Positions 6,625 through 12,859 of a stretch of 12,859 bases of DNA are shown here, one piece after another; the first letter of the stretch is position 1; each line of letters opens with the position of its first letter. Source of the DNA: Rhodospirillales bacterium (GTDB lineage Bacteria > Pseudomonadota > Alphaproteobacteria > Micavibrionales > UBA2020); the NCBI GenBank assembly GCA_023266795.1, contig JAHFPI010000036.1, positions 1-12,859 of the forward strand, written 5' to 3'. The notes under the pieces are model-generated. The model saw nothing but the letters and a program-made list of their open reading frames with translations, did not search any database and was not told the DNA's origin. The translations under genes and the position numbers were made by a program.

Positions 6625-8934
6625 ATGGCGCAGCCGTATCCTCCGCACAGGTCAGATTTCAACATCGCTTCCCAGCGCGCCGGTAAAGGCATTGATTCCC
6701 CGCTGGATGCCGCCGGTCACACCGCGCTGCACATGAGCGTGAAAAAAGGCGACATCGCCGCCGTGACGAGACTGCTGCGCCTCAACGCCAATCCGCATCA
6801 TCCCGACAAGCAGGGGCAGACCCCGCTTTTTGAAGCGCTCACCCAGCACAACATCGATATGGTGAAGGCGCTGCTCGACGGCGGCGCTACCTTCCGCATG
6901 GAAGACGACGCGCGGCGCACGCCGCTGATGTGGGCGATCGAGCAGAACTGCGACACCCGTTTCCTGAAACAGCTGGTCAACCTCGGCTGCGATCTGGGCC
7001 TGCAAAGCAAGTCAGGCCGCACGCCGCTGCATGTCGCCGCTGCCGCGAACCGCCCGCAAATCGTTGAATATCTCATCAAAAACGGCGCCCTGACAGATCA
7101 GGCGGATCATGACGGCAAGACGGCGGTCCATGTGGCCATCGAAAGCGGCGCCAATGACGCCCTGAAAGAGCTCATCGCGCGCGGCGCCAATCTCGTCATC
7201 CGCACCAAGGAGATCAAAACGCCCCTCTATTTCGCCGCAGATCTCGGCAATGTGCAGGCCGTTGATCTCCTGTTGGCGCAGCCCTCCGCCCGCCAGACAA
7301 TGAACGAGTACTGCAGCTATGGCGAAGGGTGGAATCCTCTCATGGCGGCCGTCAATGGCGGACGCCTTGAAGTGGCGCAAAAGCTGCTGAGCCTCGGCGC
7401 GAACCTGAGCCTGCGCGACAACCAGAACCGCCAGTGCCTCGGCATCGCCGTCGAAAAAGGATTTACCCCGATCGTCGACTTGCTGCTGCGCCATGGCGCG
7501 GAAGTCGAGAAGGGCCCGCGCCCTGCCGGCAATACGCAGCCGATGGTGCACCGGATCAACATTTCCAATCCGGCCAATCAGGCTGCCTACGGCGAAATCC
7601 TGCTGCTGCTCTACACGGCGGGCGCCAATATCGACATTCAGGACGCCAGCGGCCAGACGGCCCTGTACCGCGCCGCCGATTACCGCGAGCTCTACAAGGT
7701 CAAGCCCCTGCTGGAACTGGGCGCCAACCCCAATCAGGCGGATCAATACGGCCGCCGCCCGATCGACGCGTCGATGGCGATGCTGACCTGGGCCTTTGAC
7801 AACGTCCGCGAGACGGTCGCCCTGCTGCTGGCCTATCGCGGCGATCCCAACATATCGCCGAACGTCAGCGTGCAAAGCGCCCCGCTGCATATCGCCGCGC
7901 GCAACGGCCGCAAGGAAATAATGGAACTGCTGCTGAGCTACAACGTCGTTATCGACGAGCCGGAGCGCTCCAACGGCGCGACCCCGTGGCTGGCGGCGCT
8001 TGATACCCGCAATCAGGAAGCGGCCGAGATGCTGCGGCTGAAAGGCGCGGATACGACGCGGAAAGACAAGCAACTGCGCGGCGTCCTGCACCTGACGGCG
8101 CAAAGCGGCTTCAACGACATGCTGAAGACCTACCTGTCCCTGCCGGCGCTCGCGTCGCAGGTGAACACGGCGGACAGCTACGGCTCCACGCCGCTGCATT
8201 ACGCGTGCAGCATGCAGAAGCCGGACTGCGTCAAAACCCTCCTCGCGGCGGGCGCCAATCCGGATATTTACAATTCGTCGGGGATGCCGGCGCTGCATCT
8301 GGCGATGAACACCGGCAGCGAAGCCCTGATTGCCGCCTTTGAATCTGTACCCGGCAAAAAAATCAACTGGAATATCCAGCACCGCGATGATCAGGAAACG
8401 CTGCTGCATATCACGGTCCCGCGTAGTTTCCAGGGGATGATGGAGCGCCTGCTGAAGCAGGACGTGGACATCAACCTCAAGAACAAGCAGGGGCTGACCC
8501 CGCTGCTGTACGCCGTTTCGATCGACCAGCCCGCGACGGCCGGCGTGCTGCTCAACCACATGAAAGCGAATAAACTCTCCCTGTCGGAACAGCGCGACCC
8601 GGCCGGCCTGACGGCGCTGCACCTTGCCGTCAGGACATGGCAGCCGACGCTCATGAACATGGTTCTGGATGCGGGGGCCGACATCAACGCCCGCGCGACG
8701 GACGGCGATACGCCGCTGCACACCGCCGTGCGCGCCGGACGGCAGGATCATGTCCGCATCCTGATGGCGCGCGGAGCCGATACGAACCTGGCCAACACCG
8801 CCGGCGCGACGGCCCTCGACCTTGCGCTCGGGCTCAAGCAGGACGTGCTCGCCGCGCAGATACAGCAGACCATGAAAGACCAGAAGGAAGCTGCGGTTAA
8901 AAAGCCGCCGGTCATCAAACCGCCGCAACCGTGA
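6625..8934 (+). CDS. Large ankyrin-repeat protein (about 21 repeats)
   Basis: A 769-residue protein made almost entirely of ankyrin repeats of about 33 residues, the first near residue 30 (AGHTALHMSVKKGDIAAV) and the last near 725 (AGATALDLALGLKQ). I count about 21, several degenerate or with insertions (for example around 205-225, 295-320 and 605-650). Ankyrin repeats form a solenoid that binds proteins; no enzymatic domain is visible. There is no signal peptide or membrane segment, so it is cytosolic or secreted by a pathway with no N-terminal signal. The tail is short, basic and proline-rich (KKPPVIKPPQP). A clear AAAAGGTG site lies 7 bases before the ATG. Its stop overlaps the next gene as GTGA, implying a joint function. 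It lacks the C-terminal tail shared by the four small ankyrin proteins downstream, so it is not simply a longer member of that set. Confidence 0.93.
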   Translation: MAQPYPPHRSDFNIASQRAGKGIDSPLDAAGHTALHMSVKKGDIAAVTRLLRLNANPHHPDKQGQTPLFEALTQHNIDMVKALLDGGATFRMEDDARRTPLMWAIEQNCDTRFLKQLVNLGCDLGLQSKSGRTPLHVAAAANRPQIVEYLIKNGALTDQADHDGKTAVHVAIESGANDALKELIARGANLVIRTKEIKTPLYFAADLGNVQAVDLLLAQPSARQTMNEYCSYGEGWNPLMAAVNGGRLEVAQKLLSLGANLSLRDNQNRQCLGIAVEKGFTPIVDLLLRHGAEVEKGPRPAGNTQPMVHRINISNPANQAAYGEILLLLYTAGANIDIQDASGQTALYRAADYRELYKVKPLLELGANPNQADQYGRRPIDASMAMLTWAFDNVRETVALLLAYRGDPNISPNVSVQSAPLHIAARNGRKEIMELLLSYNVVIDEPERSNGATPWLAALDTRNQEAAEMLRLKGADTTRKDKQLRGVLHLTAQSGFNDMLKTYLSLPALASQVNTADSYGSTPLHYACSMQKPDCVKTLLAAGANPDIYNSSGMPALHLAMNTGSEALIAAFESVPGKKINWNIQHRDDQETLLHITVPRSFQGMMERLLKQDVDINLKNKQGLTPLLYAVSIDQPATAGVLLNHMKANKLSLSEQRDPAGLTALHLAVRTWQPTLMNMVLDAGADINARATDGDTPLHTAVRAGRQDHVRILMARGADTNLANTAGATALDLALGLKQDVLAAQIQQTMKDQKEAAVKKPPVIKPPQP

Positions 8935-9425
8935 ACACGCTAAAGAAATACTTTATCTTTATAGCGCTGGGCGGCCTGATTTCCTGTTGCTGCGGGGCAT
9001 CCGTCGCGCAGGCGCAGGCGAATTATTACAACGCCGGAGAAGCCGATACTCCCGCCGCGACGGAAGAGGCGCCGCCGCCGTTGCAGACGTTCACCGTCAC
9101 CTCGATCTCGAAATGCTACGCCGCTCTCAGCCGCGCGGATGCACTCGACATCCAGCGGAATTTCATCAAGCCGTATCAGGAATGCCAGCGCCGCCTCGCC
9201 CTCCAGCTGAAAAAGAAACAGCAGCAGCAAAGCAAGGACGGCGCGGCGAAAGACAAGCCTGCGGAAACACCGGCCTCCGCGCCGCAGGGTTTCTACCGCG
9301 TCCAGAAATCGGCTTCCCCGCCGTCCGCCGACGCCGATGAGAAAAAACCCGCCGTGAAAGACGATCCCGCCCCGCCCGCCGAAAAATCCCCCCCGCCCGA
9401 AGACAAACCATGGCGGTATAATTAG
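8931..9425 (+). CDS. Small exported proline-rich protein paired with the large ankyrin protein
   Basis: A 164-residue protein I do not recognise. The N-terminus (MNTLKKYF then a hydrophobic run) is an export signal, with two possible cuts: after AQA at about residue 28 (ordinary signal peptide) or before Cys19 in LISC (lipoprotein box); three adjacent Cys at 19-21 complicate the choice. The core FTVTSISKCYAALSRADALDIQRNFIKPYQEC (54-85) is the only segment that looks folded, with Cys62 and Cys85 placed for a disulfide. From about 93 on it is disordered: a KKKQQQQ run, then Pro/Lys/Ala/Asp-rich sequence, as in periplasmic linkers. The GTG start overlaps the ankyrin stop by four bases (GTGA), so translation is coupled. 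One product seems cytosolic and the other exported, so direct contact would need secretion of the ankyrin protein. Confidence 0.82.
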   Translation: MNTLKKYFIFIALGGLISCCCGASVAQAQANYYNAGEADTPAATEEAPPPLQTFTVTSISKCYAALSRADALDIQRNFIKPYQECQRRLALQLKKKQQQQSKDGAAKDKPAETPASAPQGFYRVQKSASPPSADADEKKPAVKDDPAPPAEKSPPPEDKPWRYN

Positions 9426-9450
9426 GATCCGGACTCATAAAAATTTCGCC

Positions 9451-9545
9451 ATGCCGCCGAAGGGCGGCATCCGGCATGCGGCAAAGCCGCAATTTATAAA
9501 GGCGTATGCAAACATACGCGGCCAGACCCCGCCCTTCGGCGGGGT
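9451..9545. repeat. Cluster of four perfect hairpins between convergent genes
   Basis: Four stems follow one another: ATGCCGCC/GGCGGCAT with loop GAAG (9451-9470); TGCGGC/GCCGCA with loop AAA (9477-9491); GCGTATG/CATACGC with loop CAAA (9502-9519); ACCCCGCC/GGCGGGGT with loop CTTC (9526-9545). They fill the gap between the plus-strand pair ending at 9425 and the minus-strand ankyrin operon ending at 9591, where a two-way terminator is expected. None is followed by a clean T-run, so if they stop transcription they do so by fold strength or with Rho. The rest of the 165-base gap holds a weak stem TTTTAAGAC/GTCTTGAAAA at 9553-9580. Confidence 0.75.
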
Positions 9546-9590
9546 GGTGCAGTTTTAAGACTTCCTTATTGTCTTGAAAAAACCCTGAAT

Positions 9591-10274
9591 TTATTTAAAC
9601 CCGATCGGTCGCGTCGCCTTGATGGGGCGCGCCAGCCCTTTTTTGAAAACGCTGAGCTCTTCTTCCAGCGCGTTATTCTTTTCTATCTCGTATTCTTTGA
9701 TATATCTTTCCGCGTCTTTCAGGTTGCGGCTGGCGGTATAGTCCCACAGCTTCATGCCTTTATTATCGGCGGCGTCGGTATCCGCGCCGGCTTCCAGCAG
9801 GGCCCTGAAGGCGTCCATTTTTTCTTCATAGTATACCACCATCATCAGCGGGGTCATGCCGTTAGCGGTCCGTAAGTTGACATCGACAGACGTTTCAAGA
9901 AGCGCCTTTAGCATCGGCGCATCGTTAACGGCATGATGGATGGCTGCATATCCGTCTTCGTCCAGCAAATCGGCGTTCACCTGATAGGATCGTAAAACCT
10001 TTACTGTTTCCACGCCCCCCGTCTGCACGGCTTCGATCAGGGCGGTGCTTCCGGTGTTGCTCTGATGGTTTTTGTCGATGCCGGCGTCGAGCAGGAACAG
10101 AACCAACTCCGGACGGCCGTGACGCGCAGCGAAAATCAGGGCGTTGAGGCCGTAATAGTTCGTGGTATTGATCGATGCGCCCTGTGCAAGATATTTTTTA
10201 ACCTCATCCATCGCGCCGTTCATCACCGCGCCGAGAAAATTTTTATCCAGCAATTCCTGCTCGGCCTTGTTCAT
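9591..10274 (-). CDS. Ankyrin-repeat protein, last gene of the four-gene array
   Basis: A 227-residue protein with about six ankyrin repeats between residues 12 and 195 (such as GLNALIFAARHGRPELVLFLLDAG and GMTPLMMVVYYEEKMDAFRALLEAGAD). A charged helix follows, then the tail LSVFKKGLARPIKATRPIGFK shared with its three paralogues. The opening MNKAEQELLD is a conserved N-terminal helix. It lacks one repeat present in the two upstream copies and is the most diverged of the four. No signal peptide, membrane segment or enzyme domain is visible. Its ATG overlaps the preceding stop as ATGA with no strong ribosome site, so it likely relies on re-initiation. Unlike the others it lacks the final Pro and ends with TAA, as expected for the last gene. 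Confidence 0.9.
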   Translation of the reverse strand: MNKAEQELLDKNFLGAVMNGAMDEVKKYLAQGASINTTNYYGLNALIFAARHGRPELVLFLLDAGIDKNHQSNTGSTALIEAVQTGGVETVKVLRSYQVNADLLDEDGYAAIHHAVNDAPMLKALLETSVDVNLRTANGMTPLMMVVYYEEKMDAFRALLEAGADTDAADNKGMKLWDYTASRNLKDAERYIKEYEIEKNNALEEELSVFKKGLARPIKATRPIGFK

Positions 10275-10957
10275 GGCTTGAACCCGATCGGGCGCGTCGC
10301 CTTGATGGGGTGCGCCAGCCCTTTCTTAAAGCCGCTCAGTTCTTTCTCCAGCGCGCATTGTTTGAGGTAGGTTACAGCATCTTCCAGTCCGTGGTTGGCG
10401 GCGTGGTCGATTGCCGTCAGCCCTTCGTTATCTTTGGCGAGTATATCCGCCCCCGCTTCCACCAGTCTGCGCAGTTCACGATTGTGGTACGAACCCCAGC
10501 ATTCCGGAACCATGTCGACAGCATACATCAGCGCGGTCCGTCCGTCCGCACCACTCAAATTAATATCCGCGCCGGCTTGCAGCAGGGCTTGAGTGGCTTC
10601 GCTTGACTTGCGAAATACTGCGCGCATGAGGGGGGTGATGCCATCATACGCCCGTATGTTGATATTGGCGCCACTCTTCAAAAAACTATTCAGTGTCGGC
10701 AAATCATCAACGGCGAAATGGATAGCCGCGTAGCCTTGATGGTTTTTATGTTCCTTGTTGATGCCGCTGGCGATGAGAAAATCGGCCACCTCCGGATTTT
10801 TAACGAGGACAGACACGATCAGCGGATTGCTCCCGACATAGTCTTCGGCATCAAGCGCCGCGCCGCGTGCGAGGCACTCTTTGACGCCGTCAAGATCATT
10901 TTGCCAGGCGTCATCGATAAGCTCATTATCCAGCAATTCCTGCTCGGCTTTGTTCAT
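10271..10957 (-). CDS. Ankyrin-repeat protein, third gene of the array
   Basis: A 228-residue paralogue with about six ankyrin repeats. It has the MNKAEQELLD opening also seen in the last gene, and the last repeat (GLTAIDHAANHGLEDAVTYLKQCALEKEL) is close to that of the first gene. Compared with the first and second genes it misses the third repeat, passing straight from IASGINKEHKNHQG to a YAAIHFAVDDLP repeat. The C-terminal tail is LSGFKKGLAHPIKATRPIGFKP. It overlaps both neighbours by four bases (ATGA). The mixture of segments resembling different siblings suggests gene conversion or unequal crossing-over. Probable protein-binding scaffold; the partner is unknown. Confidence 0.9.
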   Translation of the reverse strand: MNKAEQELLDNELIDDAWQNDLDGVKECLARGAALDAEDYVGSNPLIVSVLVKNPEVADFLIASGINKEHKNHQGYAAIHFAVDDLPTLNSFLKSGANINIRAYDGITPLMRAVFRKSSEATQALLQAGADINLSGADGRTALMYAVDMVPECWGSYHNRELRRLVEAGADILAKDNEGLTAIDHAANHGLEDAVTYLKQCALEKELSGFKKGLAHPIKATRPIGFKP

Positions 10958-11736
10958 GGCTTGAACCTGAACGGGCGTGTGGCCTTGATGGGATGGGACA
11001 GGCCTTTTTTGAAGACGCTCAGCTCCTTCTCCATCGCGTATTCCTTGAGATATTTTTCGACGTCTTTCAGGCCGCGCGCGGCGGCGTGGTCGGCTACCGT
11101 AAGTCCCTTGTTATCTTCGTCATAAATATCCGCGCCCGCTTCCACAAGAATGCGCAGGACGCGGTCATGCTCGGGCGGCCAAAAGGAGTGGGAGACGACG
11201 AAACGCAGCAGCACGTTATTGCCCTGCAGATCCCGCAGGGTCATATCCGCCCCGGCCTTCAGCAGGGCATTAAGGGCCTCTTCTTTCCCCAGCTCCGCCG
11301 CGCGCATCAGGGGGGTCCTGCCGTCGCTGTCCCGTATATTGATATTGGCGGAAGCCTTCAGCAGGCTGTCCAGAAGCGACAAATCCTGAACGGCGTGATA
11401 CATAGGCGCATAGCCGTTTCCGCCCCGGATATCGGGGTTCGCCCCCGCTTCCAGCAGCATCTGCACGACGTCCATCCGCCGCCAGTAAATGGCGACGAGG
11501 AGGGCGGTGTCTCCTTCGTGGTTCTGGTGGTCTTTGTTGATGCCGCTGGCAATCAGGAAGGCCGCCATCTCCTGATCGTCGTTGATGATGGCCAGAATCA
11601 GCGCGTTATTTCCCTTGCTGTCTTCAGCATTGATCGCCGCGCCATCGGCGAGATATTTTTTGACATCTTCCATCCTGCCGTTTTTCACCGACTGGAAAAA
11701 GGCGCTGTTCAGTAAATCTTTTTCAAGTTGTGTCAT
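10954..11736 (-). CDS. Ankyrin-repeat protein, second gene of the array
   Basis: A 260-residue paralogue with about seven ankyrin repeats from residue 12 to 235, including the consensus-like DGRTPLMRAAELGKEEALNA (138-157). It opens MTQLEKDLL like the first gene. An insertion in the sixth repeat (VVSHSFWPPEHDRVL, about 180-194) corresponds to HQHWLPERDQIL in the first gene. The shared tail is the most altered of the four: LSVFKKGLSHPIKATRPFRFKP, with FR in place of IG. ATGA overlaps at both ends couple it to its neighbours. No sign of export or catalysis. Confidence 0.9.
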   Translation of the reverse strand: MTQLEKDLLNSAFFQSVKNGRMEDVKKYLADGAAINAEDSKGNNALILAIINDDQEMAAFLIASGINKDHQNHEGDTALLVAIYWRRMDVVQMLLEAGANPDIRGGNGYAPMYHAVQDLSLLDSLLKASANINIRDSDGRTPLMRAAELGKEEALNALLKAGADMTLRDLQGNNVLLRFVVSHSFWPPEHDRVLRILVEAGADIYDEDNKGLTVADHAAARGLKDVEKYLKEYAMEKELSVFKKGLSHPIKATRPFRFKP

Positions 11737-12539
11737 GGCTTGAACCCGATCGGACGTGTGGCCTTGATGGGGCGGGAGAGGCCTTTTTTAAAGCCGCTGA
11801 GTTCCTTCTCCAGCGCGCATTGTTTGAGATATTTCACGGCGTCTGTCAGGTCGTGGTTGGCGGCGTGGTCGATTGCCGTGAGTCCCTTGTTGTCTTCGGC
11901 AAAGATGTCTGCTCCCGCATCCACCAGCCCGCGCAGGATCTGATCGCGTTCGGGAAGCCAGTGCTGATGGACAACGGCCCACATCAGCGCCGTAAAGCCA
12001 TTCTTGTCCTGCAGATTAAGGTCCGCGCCGGCTGCCAGCAGCGCGCGAAACGCCGGCAGGGTATCCTGCAGCAGGCTTCCTCCCGCCGTCCGCATCAGCG
12101 GGGTTAGCCCGCTCTGGTTTTGGACATTGAGATCGGCAGCGGCCTGCAGCAGGCTTTTCATGCTTGGCAAATCATCGATGGCGAAATGGATTGCCGCATC
12201 TCCCTTTTCGTTCTGGATGTCGGCGTTCACGTGCCACGACAGGAGAGCCTGCACCATCGGCACCGCAACCCCCTGCCGATGGCACGCCACGGCGTAGATG
12301 AGGGGTGTGTTTCCGTCATGGTTCTGATGGTTTTTATTGATGCCGCTGGCAACCAGAAATGCCGCCATCTCCTGATCACGATTAAGAACCGTAAAAAACA
12401 GGGCGTTCTTTCCGTCTTTATCCTCGGCATTGATCGACGCGCCTTCGGCCAGATATTTTTTGACATCCTCCAGCTTGCCGTTCTTGGCCGACAGGAGAAA
12501 AGCGTTATCCAATAAATCTTTTTCAAGCTGAGTCGCCAC
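11733..12539 (-). CDS. Ankyrin-repeat protein, first gene of the array
   Basis: A 268-residue protein with about seven ankyrin repeats (clearest: DGNTPLIYAV near 74, SGLTPLMRTA near 144, NGFTALMWAV near 184, KGLTAIDHAA near 222), a conserved start ATQLEKDLLDNAF and the tail LSGFKKGLSRPIKATRPIGFKP. It begins with GTG at 12539, about nine bases after AAGGA, the only clear ribosome site in the operon and about 20 bases from the predicted transcription start. It is the longest copy and, with the second gene, keeps all repeats, so it may resemble the ancestral form. The third gene starts inside the sequence pattern repeated at each junction: every ATG is embedded in DNA coding the FKP end of the preceding tail. 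Confidence 0.9.
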   Translation of the reverse strand: MATQLEKDLLDNAFLLSAKNGKLEDVKKYLAEGASINAEDKDGKNALFFTVLNRDQEMAAFLVASGINKNHQNHDGNTPLIYAVACHRQGVAVPMVQALLSWHVNADIQNEKGDAAIHFAIDDLPSMKSLLQAAADLNVQNQSGLTPLMRTAGGSLLQDTLPAFRALLAAGADLNLQDKNGFTALMWAVVHQHWLPERDQILRGLVDAGADIFAEDNKGLTAIDHAANHDLTDAVKYLKQCALEKELSGFKKGLSRPIKATRPIGFKP

Positions 12540-12566
12540 GTCTGCGCTTCCTTTTTTTGTGCACCA

Positions 12567-12595
12567 AGTATACTATATTATTATGTAAAAATCAA
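12567..12595 (-). promoter_or_regulatory. Promoter of the ankyrin array
   Basis: On the minus strand TTGATT (12595-12590) is separated by 17 bases from TATACT (12572-12567), matching four and five of six sigma-70 consensus bases at ideal spacing. Transcription would start near 12560, leaving a leader of about 20 bases with the AAGGA site before the GTG at 12539. Confidence 0.65.
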
Positions 12596-12636
12596 TATCT
12601 CTATAACATGCTGATATTATTAATTATTTTTATGAT

Positions 12637-12686
12637 GGAACACGCGGGAACACCGGGGAACATTTGGGAACGCGCGGGAACGGGGT
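12637..12686. repeat. Five GGAAC motifs at exact 10-bp period
   Basis: GGAAC begins at 12637, 12647, 12657, 12667 and 12677. The 10-base units read GGAACACGCG, GGAACACCGG, GGAACATTTG, GGAACGCGCG and GGAACGGGGT. Near one helical turn, the motifs face the same side of the DNA. The block lies about 40 bases upstream of the -35 of the ankyrin promoter, where an activator could bind cooperatively. A sixth copy (with CGGGGAACATTT identical to unit three and its flank) is at 12815-12826. A simple micro-satellite origin is the alternative. Confidence 0.7.
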
Positions 12687-12806
12687 GTTGTATTTTTCGC
12701 GCAAAAACCGGAAATTTTAAAAAAATATTTCAGCGGGGATGCCGTTGATTTCGCAGCGCGAATTTATTTTTTGCGCGCCGGAAAAATTTTCTGCGGAAAA
12801 ATTCCG

Positions 12807-12835
12807 TTGACGCACGGGGAACATTTCTGTACAAA
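12807..12835 (+). promoter_or_regulatory. Promoter-like sequence reading out of the window, with a GGAAC copy in its spacer
   Basis: TTGACG (12807-12812) and TACAAA (12830-12835) are 17 bases apart and match five and four of six consensus bases. The spacer contains GGAAC (12818-12822), the motif of the phased array. Transcription would start near 12842, next to an ATG at 12843 that opens a frame running off the end; whether that is a gene cannot be told from 17 bases. Between the array and this promoter (12687-12806) the DNA is AT-rich with two copies each of CGGAAAAATT (12779, 12794) and CCGTTGA (12742, 12804), and no convincing gene. Confidence 0.45.
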
Positions 12836-12859
12836 TATATTCATGCTCGCGAAGTGTCG

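Noticed and set aside
7012..8928. A 638-codon frame on the minus strand opposite the large ankyrin gene
   Set aside because: The plus frame has regular ankyrin repeats and a ribosome site; the minus frame is a shadow of those repeats.
9553..9580. Intrinsic terminator formed by TTTTAAGAC/GTCTTGAAAA
   Set aside because: The stem is AT-rich with a bulge and the loop side carries no following T-run in either direction beyond the stem itself; kept only as a mention in the hairpin cluster.
12637..12686. GGAAC array as a LexA/SOS operator
   Set aside because: Alphaproteobacterial LexA sites are GAAC-N7-GAAC or GTTC-N7-GTTC; here the spacing is N6 throughout, so the match is one base short.
12637..12686. 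GGAAC array as a CRISPR
   Set aside because: Ten-base units are far too short, there are no unique spacers and no cas genes are nearby.
12557..12748. A 63-codon plus-strand frame in the control region
   Set aside because: It runs through the ankyrin promoter and the 10-base repeats, has no ribosome site and no recognisable sequence.

Overview
The window looks like chromosomal DNA from an alphaproteobacterium. The evidence is a core block on the minus strand, tilS-ftsH-glmM, in the order common in that class. Palindromic GC-rich repeats of the CGTCACCCCCGC...GCGGGGGT type and many ankyrin-repeat genes fit the same group. I cannot name the genus; an uncultured Micavibrio-like or rhodospirillale-like lineage is only a guess.

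Layout. (1) Positions 1-3348, minus strand: tilS (tRNA-Ile lysidine synthetase), ftsH (membrane AAA+ protease) and the first 32 bases of glmM. (2) Positions 3350-3980: a small orphan GIY-YIG nuclease gene flanked on both sides by related palindromic repeat elements. (3) Positions 3972-6379, minus strand: a tandem duplication of a two-gene cassette. Each unit is a membrane-anchored or exported protein of unknown function followed by a class-3-lipase-like protein that stops soon after its GHSLGG nucleophile motif. The copies are nearly identical at their outer parts (5' end of the first gene, 3' end of the second) and strongly diverged in the middle. (4) Positions 6625-9425, plus strand: a 769-residue, nearly all-ankyrin protein whose stop overlaps a short exported proline-rich protein. 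(5) Positions 9426-9590: a run of four perfect hairpins between convergent transcription units. (6) Positions 9591-12539, minus strand: four tandem paralogous ankyrin genes joined by ATGA overlaps, each ending in the same roughly 20-residue tail. (7) Positions 12540-12859: an AT-rich control region with a good promoter for the ankyrin operon, five GGAAC motifs spaced exactly 10 bp apart, and a promoter-like sequence reading out of the window with a sixth copy in its spacer.

How it fits together. The housekeeping block is bounded upstream by an accessory region of duplicated and repeat-rich genes. The strongest candidates for something undescribed are the duplicated exported-protein/lipase-like cassette with its variable core, and the ankyrin operon with its shared C-terminal tail and phased GGAAC array. 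Functions of both are unknown to me, and everything said about their roles is inference.
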